Assembly (NCBI GenBank): GCA_917880885.1
Contig: OU862918.1
Coordinates: 29,101,988-29,165,987, forward strand
Direction: 5' to 3'
Source: Limnephilus marmoratus
Lineage: Eukaryota; Arthropoda; Insecta; Trichoptera; Limnephilidae
DNA: 64,000 bases
Every line of letters begins with the position of its first letter. Position 1 is the first letter of the stretch. Below the pieces are notes generated by a model. That model saw only the letters and a program-made list of their open reading frames with translations. It did not search any database and was not told where the DNA came from. Of the stretch, positions 42,034-53,150 are shown in pieces. Made by a program: the position numbers and the translations under genes.

Positions 42034-42342
42034 ATATCATTTTGGGAGGCGGGAATGGGTACCGCCACCGCGGGAACCTTTATTGGATAACCAACACCTC
42101 TGCCATAGGTCACCCCAAGTGGTTTGCTACGTTTAGTGATTTAGCAGGGGTGTCCGGGTTCATGGGGTGAGGTTTGTCTAGGTATTGGAGGCGGATGACC
42201 AGGACACACTGAACCCCAGAATCCTACCCACCCCTTAAACTCTTTTCCTTCCCAGAACTCTCCTTTCCTTAAAAAAATCCTCCACAAAGGATCCCCAAAG
42301 ATGACATATTTGTACTGTGTGGAACTCATGTAAAAAAAAAAA
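42034..42342 (+). repeat. S1 retroposon, short form with poly(A)
   Basis: It runs from TTTTGGGAGGCGGGAATGGG to TGTGTGGAACTCATG plus a run of A ending about 42342. It lacks the long-form insert (after GGAGGCGGATGACCAGGACA it goes straight to the 3' third), like the copy at 50299-50658. No certain target duplication. Confidence 0.85.
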
Positions 42343-43974
42343 GTATATATATATTAGAATACATTACAAATTGATACTTTGTCTGTCCAACTGAGGATAC
42401 CCGTTTCAGGACCGCCAAATTGTATATTTAGTTCTTAATATTCTTAACAAAGTAATTGTTTCGTTCCAGAGATCACAGGAATGAGCTTCTGTCAAGACAA
42501 CTTTTGGGAATATTAATAATTGTATTCTGGACGAAGGGTGTAGCGGTAGGTACCGCCAAGGCACTGTATTGCTCTATGAATTCAACCGTGTGGTTGGCAG
42601 CCTTGCACACAGAATGCACGACAGAGGTTGGAAGATGCTTCGGGATTAATCGGCGCGTCAGTTGGCGGAATTACCGGGGTCGGAGTGGTTGTGGCACGAG
42701 CTGTCATATGGCTGGACTCAAGACGACATTTTGGACTACGGGAAGTGAGATTTAAATAATTTATTTTTAACAGATCGAGATTGTGCTTTTAGATTATTTT
42801 AGAGATTACTGATACATAAATATGTTTCGTATTACGTTACAAGCGCCCATCAGTTAATTTCTTATGTCCTTACAATTTAGTTTCATTCGTATTGACACGT
42901 GTCGAGAATTATCAAACATTTACAGCTGGGTACGATTCTTCGTAACAAGCCACCCCTGACGATTAATACATTTGTTAATTTAGAGTCTCATAGCTAATTC
43001 TTTTAATATGTTCCCAAGGGCAGGGATTGATCTTATAATAAATTGTACATTGTTCTCACATACCTTCTTCTTATTGCTACCTAATCTTATTGCTTGCTTG
43101 CTTGCTATGTATGAGATTAATCATTCTATACATGGATGGATGATTAACCTTGGAGGGAATGTATTATAAGTAAGTATTAAACGTCACAAGGGATGATTTC
43201 TTTATGTCTTTGAAAGAATCGCAAAGATGTGATTTTTTTCAAGGTCATTTTGGCGAACAAGAATAATTGCATTCAGATTGAAGGAGTGGTTTCTTTAGTG
43301 AGATCACAAGTAGTAAATTACCTTAGAGTACGATTTTAAATCATCAACTATCGCCGAGTACCTACAACTGATTATTTCTGGATATCGTTTTTAAAATACA
43401 GCATGTAAATTATACCCCGACCACAGAACTTTTGTAAAATATTTCTTCCACTTTTATTCAATTGAAGTGCCTTCCATTTTTGACGCATTTTTGTTACGCA
43501 TTACAAAATACGGTAAAATTATTTTTAGAAATTTATCTTGAAATGAATGAAAGCAGGCAGGTAGGTACTGAATAAATAACTCAGGGTGGAGTTTTGTATG
43601 TATGTAGTTGTCGCAGGAGAGCGAGACAGCTGTACTGCTATAAACCTAACAATCCACAAACATAGTTGACTGAGTGGGTTTTTGTAATTTTATGTGTTTT
43701 TATAACTGGATCTGCAAATGTGTGTAAAGGTGTAGCAAATTAATTATCGGGGGTATTGCAATTCATTCTTTCCACTAAATTACATTTGTTTAATAAATGA
43801 ATAAATAATGCTTCTCCATCAGCGTTCTCGCAAACATATCTTTATATATATATATATATCTTGATATATTTAAACATATCAAAATTTACTTGCAATCATG
43901 CTCCTGGCGCATGTCGCGACTGCACGGGTTTATTTATTTTTAATGATAAGTTAAAAGTGACCGAATTTGATATT
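42343..43974. other. No gene recognised
   Basis: A 99-codon plus ORF (42456-42755) is Trp/Cys/Gly-rich without a known motif and is probably chance or a relic. (TTGC)n at about 43091-43106 and (TA)n near 43843-43858 are simple repeats. Otherwise AT-rich. Confidence 0.4.
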
Positions 43975-44040
43975 GGCACCTAAGCTCAGTAGTAGAGCAC
44001 TTGCCATGTAAGCAAAGGGTCCTGGGTTCCCAGAGGCGCC
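43975..44040 (+). tRNA. tRNA-Thr(UGU)-like pseudogene
   Basis: It has the acceptor half GGCACCT and AGGCGCC (one mismatch), a D arm with AAGCTCAGTAGTAGAGC (A box) and an anticodon arm CTTGC CATGTAA GCAAA, which would place TGT as anticodon. Two defects argue against function: position 33 of the loop is A instead of T, and the T arm reads CTGGGTTCCCAG, lacking several bases of the loop including the GA of the B box. The length is 66 nt. It could also be a SINE head, but no matching body follows. Confidence 0.55.
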
Positions 44041-44124
44041 AATGTCTTTTACTGATTTTTCTGTTTCCGCATTTTCGATTGAGTTTCGCTAATATTGTCT
44101 TCATTTAATTTATTTATTTGTATC

Positions 44125-44480
44125 CTAGAAAGTTCCCAGCATGCATTGCAATGCTACTTAAATAAATAAATTGTTTCGCCCTGCGTGTCCTTTCCCATTC
44201 ATCTCTCTACTTCTCCTCTGTCGCCCTCACCGTCCGCATTTCCCCTCCAACTTCTAAGCCTTCCCCCCTTCTCTCTCCGTCCCGCGAATACCCACCCCCT
44301 CAAGCTTTCCTCTCTCCCCTCCCGCGTTCTTCTTTTCCCCTCCCTCGATCATCCTCCCGCAAACCTCCTCCAAACCACCGATATCAAATATACACATTTT
44401 TCAAAAACTCGCGGGCCACTATTGCAAAATTTGTATTAAAATTTAGTAACACCAGGCTCGACAGTATTATGCAGAAACCT
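44125..44480 (-). mobile_element. HelA Helitron copy (minus strand)
   Basis: On minus it ends GCTGGGAACTTTCTAG followed by G. The C-rich block at 44180-44375 is the purine tract counterpart, and AACTCGCGGGCCACTATTGC on plus matches the HelA core inversely. Fragments of the 40561-type repeat follow to about 44640. Confidence 0.6.
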
Positions 44481-44683
44481 TCGCGGGTGAGCGCACAACA
44501 ACTCACAAAAGTTTCATCGCAATCAGTTGAATGGTATAGGAAATAATTTCATAACGCCAGAGCTCACTATTATTTATAGACACCATCGCGGGCATGCGCC
44601 TATTAACTCTCCAAAGTTTCATCGCAATCGGATGAATGATATAGGAATGCATAAGGGACAAACAAAGAAACATTATTTTTATA

Positions 44684-45062
44684 CAGGGTGTCCGGGGGTA
44701 AAATGCATTAACTTCGGGAGGTGATTCTACATGATGGTAGGAGTCAAAAAGATTAACAACTTTTTCCGAAATTCCAACATTTTTTTCCCACACAAAAAGA
44801 CGTTCCTACTAAAAATCCTCAGTGTGAGGTACGATCTTACTTGCTAAGAGCCTGCCGGGCGCCCGACTCGATTGTGGTTGGCCCGTATCGTAACAGCGGA
44901 AAATAATAAATCTGGCCGCACACGCCGGACGAATTTTATCGTTTTACCTCAAAACTATCACTAAAAGTTGGAATTTCGAAAAAAGTTGTTCATATTTTTT
45001 ACTTGTACTATCATGTAGAGTCGCCTCCCGAAGTTAATGCACTTTACCACCAGGACACCCTG
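44684..45062. mobile_element. mariner-type MITE (379 bp, ~100-bp TIRs, TA target)
   Basis: The left end CAGGGTGTCCGGGGGTAAAA is the inverse of the right end CCAGGACACCCTG, and the similarity continues about 100 bp inward (CATTAACTTCGGGAGG, GATTCTACATGAT, CGAAATTCCAAC). TA stands on both sides (44682-44683 and 45063-45064). No ORF. A TA target and CAGGGTGTCC-like end suit the Tc1/mariner superfamily. Confidence 0.85.
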
Positions 45063-45064
45063 TA

Positions 45065-45883
45065 AATTAAGATTTTGAAGACTACATATTTTTAAAATTA
45101 CAATTTAATTTACGCAAGAGTAGTTATACTTCCGTAAACGTTATATATTACATACATACATATTATGTTAATAAAAAAATGAAAATAAAGAGTTGACAAA
45201 ATACAAATAATATAAAATATAAGAAACAAAATATAGCCTATTAATTATCTCAATGTTCATTCGTTGAAGAATATTAACATAAATATTAAAAAAAAAATAA
45301 TTGCCAAACTTAACACTTCCGCGATTCACGGGAGAAAAAACTCTAAAATATGGAATGAGATTACACCTGTACTGTGGTGACACCACATAATGACAGAATT
45401 AACCTCGTTTTCCCCCCAAGAACCTCAAAAGGCTTTCCCATCTCCCAGCCTCCCACTTCCACCGCGATCATCTCCGCTCCGTTCCATAACAACGATGTTC
45501 TCCGCTCATGTAATAAGTTTTTACAGTGAAAAAATAACTTGCTCTTGCTCTCAACACAGGATTTCCTAGCGAGGGCACATTACACTATCCACGTAAGTAC
45601 CTACTAATATACTTTATAAATATGAAAATAATATAAAATAAAAAATTATAATTCTTCAATAATGATTCCCAACTTACATTAACCTTAAACACCCACTTTA
45701 CTAGAATTCACAACCTCAAAACTTTACTCCAAACCATCCATAACACACACCAGCTAATTGGACATTATTCTGACTAGGTATAAATGCATAATGAAAACAA
45801 ATAACTTAGTTTACACCACTATATTATCCGGATTTTCCGAAATAAATTAAAAAAAATATATTGTTAGACGGTAGTTTTATTAA
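45065..45883. other. No feature recognised
   Basis: AT-rich spacer. The base before HelB (45883) is A. Confidence 0.45.
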
Positions 45884-46614
45884 TCTTATATATAAAAATC
45901 TCGTGTCACGGTGTTTGTGGTCGCACTCCTCCGAAGCGGCTTGACCGATATTTATGAAGTTTTGTACGTATATTTGATTGGTATGAGAATAGGTTTTAAA
46001 GTATATCTCATACCGCTAGATGATTAGGGTGTCCCTATCCAGAAAAAAAACTGTTTTTTATTGACAATTTTGTATTTTTTTTTAATTGGCATCAAAAATA
46101 CCTATAACTCCAAGTTTCAACCCTCCTACCCCCACCCTCCCATTTTTAAACGTGATTTTAGTATTTTTGTATGAAAAAGTTTAACCGTCGTTCGTATTTC
46201 AAACAGATCGAAATTATTTATGTTGTTTAATAACAGATGGCGCTATGTCCGCCTCATTGAATTTTCATCCACACATGCGCAAGACATGAAGCGTCGCGTC
46301 ATTTTGATATTTCATTCGGTATCATGTTCTCGCGTCGGCAAACCATCGAACTTATTTGTGTTGGCTAAAGACGAACTGACAAAAAATATCAGACTTAATT
46401 GCTCTTCGAAATTAATATTGATTTTCTTTATTTCATTTTCCCACTTTAGTTGGTGTTTTTTTTTTATTATTTTTATCGGCGGTCATCGTCTACAGCGCTC
46501 CATTCCTCTTTCTCTCATAGTCACTTACAATACATTCGTTATTTTTTATTTAACAATCAAAATATTCATTAGAAATAATTTATGTGGCAGAACAACATTT
46601 GTCGGGTCAGCTAG
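45884..46614 (+). mobile_element. HelB Helitron copy with both ends
   Basis: It begins TCTTATATATAAAAATCTCG after an A and ends TTTGTCGGGTCAGCTAG. The 5'-flanking A and TC start fit Helitron insertion; the 3'-flanking base is G rather than T. The core matches 30549-31290 throughout. The helicase C-terminal vestige lies at about 46322-46400. Confidence 0.75.
46322..46400 (+). pseudogene. Vestige of Helitron helicase C-terminus
   Basis: The frame reads SCSRVGKPSNLFVLAKDEL then TKNIR and diverges. Same position and sequence type as 31005-31097. The longer ORF around it (46220-46672) is otherwise without domain signals. Confidence 0.6.
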
Positions 46615-47059
46615 GAATTTATATAAAAGACTTATCAATAAATATCGATGTTACAAAATCAAAGAAACATGAAATTAAAATCGGTTTATCGCAGAACAAA
46701 ATGGTTTGAGTTCTGTATCTTGTAAAAAATAAATAATATTCATTATAGAGTAGAAAAATGGCGTTCTTATGCAGCAAAAAGGTTGAACCATAAATTATGT
46801 CGGCATTAAATTTATACGGCTTTTTAATATGGAATCTGTAGGTCAACACTATTATTCTTAAGTTTTCTATTTTACGTTCTTCAGGAGATTGACGAAATAA
46901 AATTTTTTGTCCAAAATAGCTCAAGATACCAAACATTGTTTCTTCAATTTTTTCAATTGAACTGACAGTAAAAAATATCTCGGACTAAAACTAGTTTATA
47001 ATGATGTTTATAATTTATAATGTAATGTACCTAGTAAATTACACACTTATTTACGGCAC
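46615..47059. other. No gene recognised
   Basis: A minus ORF of 105 codons (46619-46936) is rich in Phe, Ile and Tyr and has no motif I know. Confidence 0.35.
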
Positions 47060-47066
47060 ACAAGCC

Positions 47067-47540
47067 TACATAATTTGGGAGGCTGGAATAGGTAAAGCCG
47101 CCCCGGGCCATTTAATGGATAACCGACACCTCTACCATAGGTCTGGTGTTCCTAGTGGTTTGCTACAATCCTAGTGGACCCTAGTGGTCCTGGTGGTTCG
47201 CTACGTTTAGTGACTTTGTAGAGGTGCCTGGTTTCACGTTCTTAGGTTTGACTATGTGTGGCGGGACGAATCGGGAGAGACTGGTTGAGTGAGACTTATT
47301 GACTACTCCAGCCGCGGACTCTCACATCGTATCGCCTTGCACCGCAGCGGGAGGGAAGTCCGTCATTCCTTGACACACTTACCCCAACATTCCTACCCAC
47401 CCCTCATACATTTACCTTCACAGAACTTCCTCTTCTTACTTTCCTTAAAAACACCTTCCATGCAGCATCCCCAAAGATGACATATTCCATGAAGGAAATT
47501 ATTTAAGTCAGGGCCTCCTGTGTGGATAATGTAAAAAAAT
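47067..47540 (+). repeat. S1 retroposon, long form, with target-site duplication
   Basis: The element starts at about TACATAATTTGGGAGGCTGG and ends GTGTGGATAATGTAAAAAAA. ACAAGCC flanks both sides (47060-47066 and 47541-47547). It contains the long-form insert (ATCGGGAGAGACTGGTTGAG, GCCTTGCACCGCAGCGGGAG) and a small internal duplication of CTAGTGGT words near 47150-47190. The 7-bp duplication and poly(A) show that S1 is a retroposon. Confidence 0.85.
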
Positions 47541-47547
47541 ACAAGCC

Positions 47548-47943
47548 AGCCTGGCGTTTGCGATTACTGTTATCTTTTATTTGCGGCATTTAATGCATAG
47601 TGTTTCAGGAAACCGCTGGCCGCCAAAATCCGCACGACGGGGGGCGTGCTGGCTTCGTAGCCGACCGACTACGCCGAGAAACTAGGCCGAGTGCCCTCCC
47701 GGAGTCTAATCGCCGAGAGACCACGCCGAGTCTCTACGCCGAGAGTCTACGCCTCGCCTCTACGCGCCGCGCCGGCTCGCTCTGAGTTTCCGCGTAGCAA
47801 AACGGGAAGTTGACTCAGTCGCGCCGGGACCTCTACGCCCATCGCTACGGACGCTCGTAGATCGCTGCAGCTCGGTGAAAGTTTAGTGCTGCCACTGTGT
47901 GCAAATAAACTTTTAAAAATAATTGATTCATAATTCATCGCGA
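47548..47943. other. CpG-rich island with CTACGCCGAG repeats
   Basis: A strongly GC- and CpG-rich block, with the word TACGCCGAG or close variants about five times between 47675 and 47760. It ends with GCAAATAAAC near 47900. CATTTAAT occurs at 47587-47594 and again at 47944-47951, possibly an 8-bp target duplication, but no terminal inverted repeats are seen. It could be an LTR, a decayed promoter/first exon, or another insert. Its short ORFs carry no known motif. Confidence 0.4.
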
Positions 47944-47951
47944 CATTTAAT

Positions 47952-49945
47952 TATAAATAAATAATTAAAACAGAAAAAAATACTCTTTTATGCAGTATCG
48001 AACGATGTTTTTTATTGCTAGCTAATTATTAAGCAGGAAATTTCATTAACTATCATTAATATTAATAAAAATATTATTAAACTAACTCATAAGTAAGAGA
48101 TTGTAATATAAATATTTAAATCATCAAGATATTATTAAAAAAAATGTTTAAAGTTATTTAGAGTGGTTTAAAAATAAAGTTGAGATTAATTTTATCCAAA
48201 TATTGGTAGAAACGAAGTTATACATAAGTTATTAAAAATATTTAATTATGATTTTTCTGATAAAATAAATGGTTCTTAGATAGAATTCCAACAACCGTAC
48301 AATTATTTTTAACTATCGTGGAAATTTTAAAGTGATTTTAAGTGCACAGGACGGGAATGAAGGTAATTTCTAATAAAAGTTATTAATTTAGTAAATTAAA
48401 TAATAAGTTGATATATAATTTTTTCGAGATATTACGCAAGTAATAAAATATGTTGCCCACTTAATTTAATGGATAATTCATTACCGGGCTTTGAATTTAT
48501 CATTAATAAAAAAATATATTTTTGGTTGCAAACTTTTTTTAGAATTTTTTATTGAACTATTAATCAAAATATATATTATGCGCTGTTTTTATCTTTCTTG
48601 TTTCTTACAAATATGGAAAGCTCTCAGCCTCGGCAAAAATAATAAAACCATGGTCTAGTGCCTTTACTCTAAACGTACGCCCTCATATCAGATATAACGC
48701 GCCCGAGTCGTAAAGATGAATAAATAAATATTTTTCATCCCCTTGCCCACCCACGGTAGCAATTTCCGTGCGTTGGCACTTTGCGTGACCTTTGATACAT
48801 GAAAAATATTAAATAAAAAAACTGCAAAAAATCTGCTTCTACAATTTCTTCCCTCATTATGTTGATATATGGATTTCTTGTAAAAAAGCTTTCCGGAATT
48901 ATAATAAATAAATCAGCATAATATTTTTTAATGATATTTGCATTTTAGACTGTAATTTTATACGGAAATTAATCTGCTGTATAAATTTATAACATATTTT
49001 GCAGATTTATTTCAAATGTCATTTTGTTACCGTTTCATGTAAATTAATTTTTTCCAGAGTAAAACTACGGATGTGGAAGTGAGATCCCTGGAGCGTGGGT
49101 TTAGTTGAAAGCGAAATATAAAAGAACAGTAACATTTTATTAAATTTACGATATTTTCAGAGTCAAATACAAGGAAACATTATGTAACGTGACCCGGCCT
49201 GTAAAGTTGAAAGAGGGACGTTGCGGTGCCCTTGAAATACGAGAAAAGGGTTCATTCTGAATAACTCGAATCAGATGTCGTAATATGATATCTGATTCGG
49301 AAACCGGAAGGTTCCTTCCGCTGTTTTCATTACAACAGAGTTTCTATACATAATACAAATTTTATCAAAAACAAGATCCGGATAATAAAATCTTCGAGAA
49401 AGTTAAGTTCAAGAAACGAATTTCATTCAAAAGATAATATTTTTGACGGACGTTTATTCATGTTATGGGTGCGGCTGCGGTTTTAGAATTATGAAATATT
49501 GTCCCTTGGATCTTTTTTCTAACACTATACAATATTTAAAGAAATTCTTGATTTTATGAAACTTTTATACATTCAATGAAAAACCTATAATAATTTCGAA
49601 TAATTCTATTAAGATTTTGGTTTTACGACACTACGTACATTCCATGATAACCTTATAACAATTTTTAATAATGCTTTTTATATTTTTGGTTTTACGACAT
49701 TATGTACATCAACAACAATTTACATTAATTTTATCTAGATTCTGTAAACTTATGTTTTTATGATTATGTGCATGCACGCATATACATGTGTGTATGTCTG
49801 TATATATGTATGCTTCTATATGTACCCGTCTCAGAACAGACCTTGTCTAGTGAGGCGGGTTACTTACTTGTTTGTATATGTTAATTTTATTTCAATAAAC
49901 GCCCGGGTTGCCGGCAATTTAAAAAAAATTGTACTTCACAGATCT
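47952..49945. other. Long AT-rich spacer, nothing recognised
   Basis: About 2 kb without ORFs, SINE heads or terminal repeats I can identify. The only periodic features are ATGTATGTATG-like words near 49790-49820. Confidence 0.5.
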
Positions 49946-50298
49946 AGCTTCTGTGGTCTAGGGGCAAGGCTCTCGACTCGTAATCCGAAGATCGCGGGAT
50001 CGAATCCCGGCGTGGGCAAATAAAGTGAAGTGGGTTATTTCACAATTAATTAAATAAAATCAATAGATAGTATATTTGCGGCACGTTCCAGAGTGGATGT
50101 TACTATCAGTGTCTCCCCGTATTGAAACGTTGATTGAAATGACTTTAGCTATGTTTGGTGACCAGGTGTGAATTGAAACGTTGATTGAAATGGCTTTAAC
50201 CATGTTTGGCGACCATATCTGAATAGCCAGGTATTGCCCAACTTCCTTTTCATTATCTCCTCTCCCTCCCCTACTACCTTCAGCCTCACAGCATTACC
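49946..50298 (+). repeat. SINE S2, 5' half with tRNA-like head
   Basis: The head 49946-50016 shows an A box in TGGTCTAGGGGCAAGGCTCT and a B box in GGGATCGAATCCC, at tRNA spacing, with CTCGTAA in the anticodon-loop position. The body starts TATATTTGCGGCACGTTCC. GAAACGTTGATTGAAATG with its following stretch is duplicated (50120 and 50175). The copy is split at 50298 by an S1 insertion and resumes at 50659. Confidence 0.8.
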
Positions 50299-50658
50299 TT
50301 CTTACATTCTTAATTTGGGAGGCGGGAATGGGTACCGCCGCCCCGGGAACCTTTATTGGATAACCAACACCTTTGCCATAGGTCACCCCAAGTGGTTCGC
50401 TACGATTGGTGATTTAGCAGGGGTGCCCGGGTTCATGGGGTGAGGTTTGTCTAGGTCTTGGAGGCGGATGACCAGGACATACTGAATCCAAGATTCCTAC
50501 CCACCCCTTAAACCCCTTTCCTTTCCAGTACTCTCCTCTCCTTCCTATCCTTAAAAAAAACCCCCACACAGCATCATAGGTGAACATAAAGATGACATAG
50601 GCCCTAAGGGAAATTATGTTCCTCAGGGCCTCCTGTGTGGAGCTCATGTAAAAAAAAA
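50299..50658 (+). repeat. S1 retroposon inserted in S2
   Basis: Short-form S1, from TTCTTACATTCTTAATTTGG to GGAGCTCATG plus poly(A). ATTACC flanks it (50293-50298 and 50659-50664) and belongs to the interrupted S2 sequence. This orders the two events: S2 first, S1 later. Confidence 0.85.
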
Positions 50659-50750
50659 ATTACCCAATTCTGGATGCCACAATCTCACTGGCTCCAGGGG
50701 GAGCAGTTGAGACTCTTGTGCGGTATTAATTTTAAAAAAAGTTGAACTAT
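50659..50750 (+). repeat. SINE S2, 3' part after the S1 insertion
   Basis: Resumes with CCAATTCTGGATGCCACAAT, then CTCACTGGCTCC and GACTCTTGTGCGGTATTAA before a short A-rich end, the regular S2 3' sequence. Confidence 0.8.
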
Positions 50751-50926
50751 GAAACCTTAAAAGGTGATTGTTGAGTGTAGAAAGGAGATGAGAGATGGCA
50801 GAAAGAAGAGAAAGAGGATGGTAGGTAGGTACCTACTTAATTAACCAAATTAGATATAAGGCAAAATTATGGTTAAAACCGTTTGAAGCTAGCTGTCAAT
50901 TCAGATTTTAAACGTGCTGATGCTAC

Positions 50927-51117
50927 GACCGGTCAGCGGTTGAGTGGGCATCGCGTTTGGGTCCCACCCAGGCGTTCCATATTCGATTCCTCGACTGGCT
51001 AAGTCCTCCATCACGACTCAAGCAACATTTCTGGTTTACTGTGGTGGTAATAGGAGATTTTCAAATATTGTTGGGTTATTCGTAACCCGGGAATGTTTGT
51101 CTTTCTTTAAAAAAAAG
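50927..51117 (+). repeat. SINE, family S4, with UUCG hairpin
   Basis: It starts CGACCGGTCAGCGGTTGAGT with an A-box-like GGTTGAGTGGGC and has a B-box-like ATTCGATTCCTCGACTGG. The 3' end carries GGGTTATTCGTAACCC (51073-51088): a 6-bp stem closed by TTCG, followed by GGGAATGTTTGTCTTTCTTT and A's. A second copy at 54153-54345 keeps all of these. Confidence 0.75.
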
Positions 51118-51954
51118 AGGTTTTATTATTAGGTTTGTATACATACACATGTAACATAATAATGAGTAATTAAACATGCAACATTGATTAAAAAACTGTA
51201 AAAACACATACATGTGTACAATATCTAACCTTTACGAGAGTGAAATTACTCATGTTAAATGTGGGATTTATATTGCAAACGTATTACGAAGTTTGTTATA
51301 AAAAGAGGAGGTTGTGAGTATTGAACTCTACCTGTTCGACTGTTAGTTTAGTGTCCTACACGCAAGGTCTCACCACTTCTAATGTTCTATTTCACTTTCA
51401 CAGATTTATTACAAATCCATAATAAATTTGAAGCATTGAACTTGAAACTGTCATAGTTTCCCTAAATGGGGGCCACTTTCCCAAGTTGTACACTCAAAAC
51501 AGCTCCCCGGAGACCACTGTACTGTATCCTGTATAATCTCAGGTCTCAAGTGACGGTGGGAGTTGGAAGGGAGGGGGGCACAGTGTCCCACCTACCACCC
51601 CCCTGGTAATGAATGTCCCACATAGAACCGGGGGTAATTTAGTAGAGTCTGGGGGTGCTAAACGCCCACAGAATGGAAGCCCCACCAGAGGGCAGTTTCT
51701 CTTCATTCTTGGCTTGTGATCTTTACGGCCTAAGAAAAATTTCGGAACTCCACTTGAAATTTTGAATATGGTGGCAAGCCATTAAATCCGGAGAAGTCAA
51801 ATAAATTCATTTAATGGTCTTAAAGCACAGTTTCAAAAAATCTTCATATTTTCTTCAGTTGTGTTTCATTTCTGTTTAGCCAATGTAAATCCATTATTTT
51901 ATTATTATTAACCAACTATTATGAAGAATGAAATAAACTGCTTAGTAGCCAAAT
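51118..51954. other. No feature recognised
   Basis: Contains a G/C-run patch near 51560-51640 but no ORF or repeat match. Confidence 0.4.
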
Positions 51955-52010
51955 TGACAGGTGGTTCGATTCCTTTGCAAGCCAAGTTCTTCATCATGAC
52001 GCAAGTAACA
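51955..52010 (+). repeat. S4 SINE fragment
   Basis: TGGTTCGATTCCTTTGC and TTCTTCATCATGACGCAAGT parallel the B box and following part of S4. The rest is missing. Confidence 0.5.
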
Positions 52011-52082
52011 TTAAGCTAAAAAAAGCTTAGCAATTAAATTACAATTACATTAAATTAAATTGAGGCATTCAAGATGTCGATC

Positions 52083-52489
52083 TTTTTTTTTACATGAATA
52101 CCGCACAAGAGTCCCAACTGCTCCCGTCTAGAGCCAGCGAGACTATGGCATCCCCAATTGGGGTATGTTGTGAGGCTGAAGGTAGTGGGGAGGGAAGGAG
52201 ATAGGGAAGAGGAAGGTGGGAAAGTACCTGGCTATTCAGATCTGGTCACCAAACACGGCTAAAGCCATTTCAGGTAACGTTTCAATTCTGAATGGTAGTC
52301 TTACACCAGGGCGATACTGAGAGTATCTTCCACTCTGGAACGTGCCGCAAATATACTATATATTATTTTAAATGAATAAATTGTGAAATACACAAATTAA
52401 TCAAATAAAATTTATTTGCCACGCCGGAATTTGATCCCGCAACCTTCGGAATGCGAGTCAAGCGCCTTACCGCTGCACTACGCCGGTCG
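52083..52489 (-). repeat. SINE S2, full length, minus strand
   Basis: On the minus strand it starts GACCGGCGTAGTGCAGCGGT (tRNA-like head, B box GGGATCAAATTCC), runs through TATATTTGCGGCACGTTCCA and GCCGTGTTTGGTGACCAGAT, and ends CTTGTGCGGTATTCATG plus poly(A). The RTE frame resumes correctly across it. No clear target duplication is seen. Confidence 0.9.
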
Positions 52490-52757
52490 GCAAATACAGA
52501 AGCATACTTAAAATAAACTGGATGGACAGGGTTCCGAATGATGTTATGGTTCGGATGAATAAAGAAAAAGAAGTTATTAAAACTATTAAAATCCGAAAAC
52601 TTCAATATCTTGGACACGTGATGAGACATCCAGAGAAGTATGAGATCTTGCATCTCATAATGCAATGAAAGATTGCCGGAAAACGAGGCCCTGGAAGACG
52701 GAGAACCTCATGGCTGAAAAACCTGAGACAGTGGTTTGGCCAGTCTACTGTAGAGCT

Positions 52758-53150
52758 TTGACGGCCGGCGTAGTGCAGCGGTAAGGCTCTTGACTCGCAC
52801 TCCGAAGGTCGCGGGATCGAATCCCGGCGTGGCAAATAAAATTTATTTGGTTAATTTGTGATATTCACAATTTATTCATTTAAAATAATATATAGGTAGT
52901 ATATTTGCGGCACGTTCCAGAGTGGAAGATACTCTCATTATCGCCCTGGTGTAAGACCACCATTCAGAATTGAAATGTTGCCTTAAATGGCTTTAGCCGT
53001 GTTTGGTGACCAGATCTGAATAGCCAGGTACTTCCCCACCTTCCTCTTTCTCCTCCCCACTACCTTCAGCCACACAACATACCCCAATTAAGGACAAGAG
53101 TCCCAACATACTCCAGTTGGGACTCTTGTGCGGTATTTATGTAAAAAAAA
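52758..53150 (+). repeat. SINE S2, full length, plus strand, with AGAGCT duplication
   Basis: Head GGCCGGCGTAGTGCAGCGG with B box GGGATCGAATCCC, the S2 body, and a poly(A) tail. AGAGCT precedes (52752-52757) and follows (53151-53156), both being part of the RTE codons for Glu-Leu. An inverted repeat at 53094-53129 (ACAAGAGTCCCAAC ... GTTGGGACTCTTGT) replaces the usual sequence near the 3' end. Confidence 0.9.

Noticed and set aside
42456..42755. 99-codon ORF rich in Trp and Cys
   Set aside because: No recognisable motif, no flanking signals; left as unassigned.
52602..52835. 77-codon minus ORF overlapping the RTE relic
   Set aside because: Antisense of RTE codons and an S2 head.
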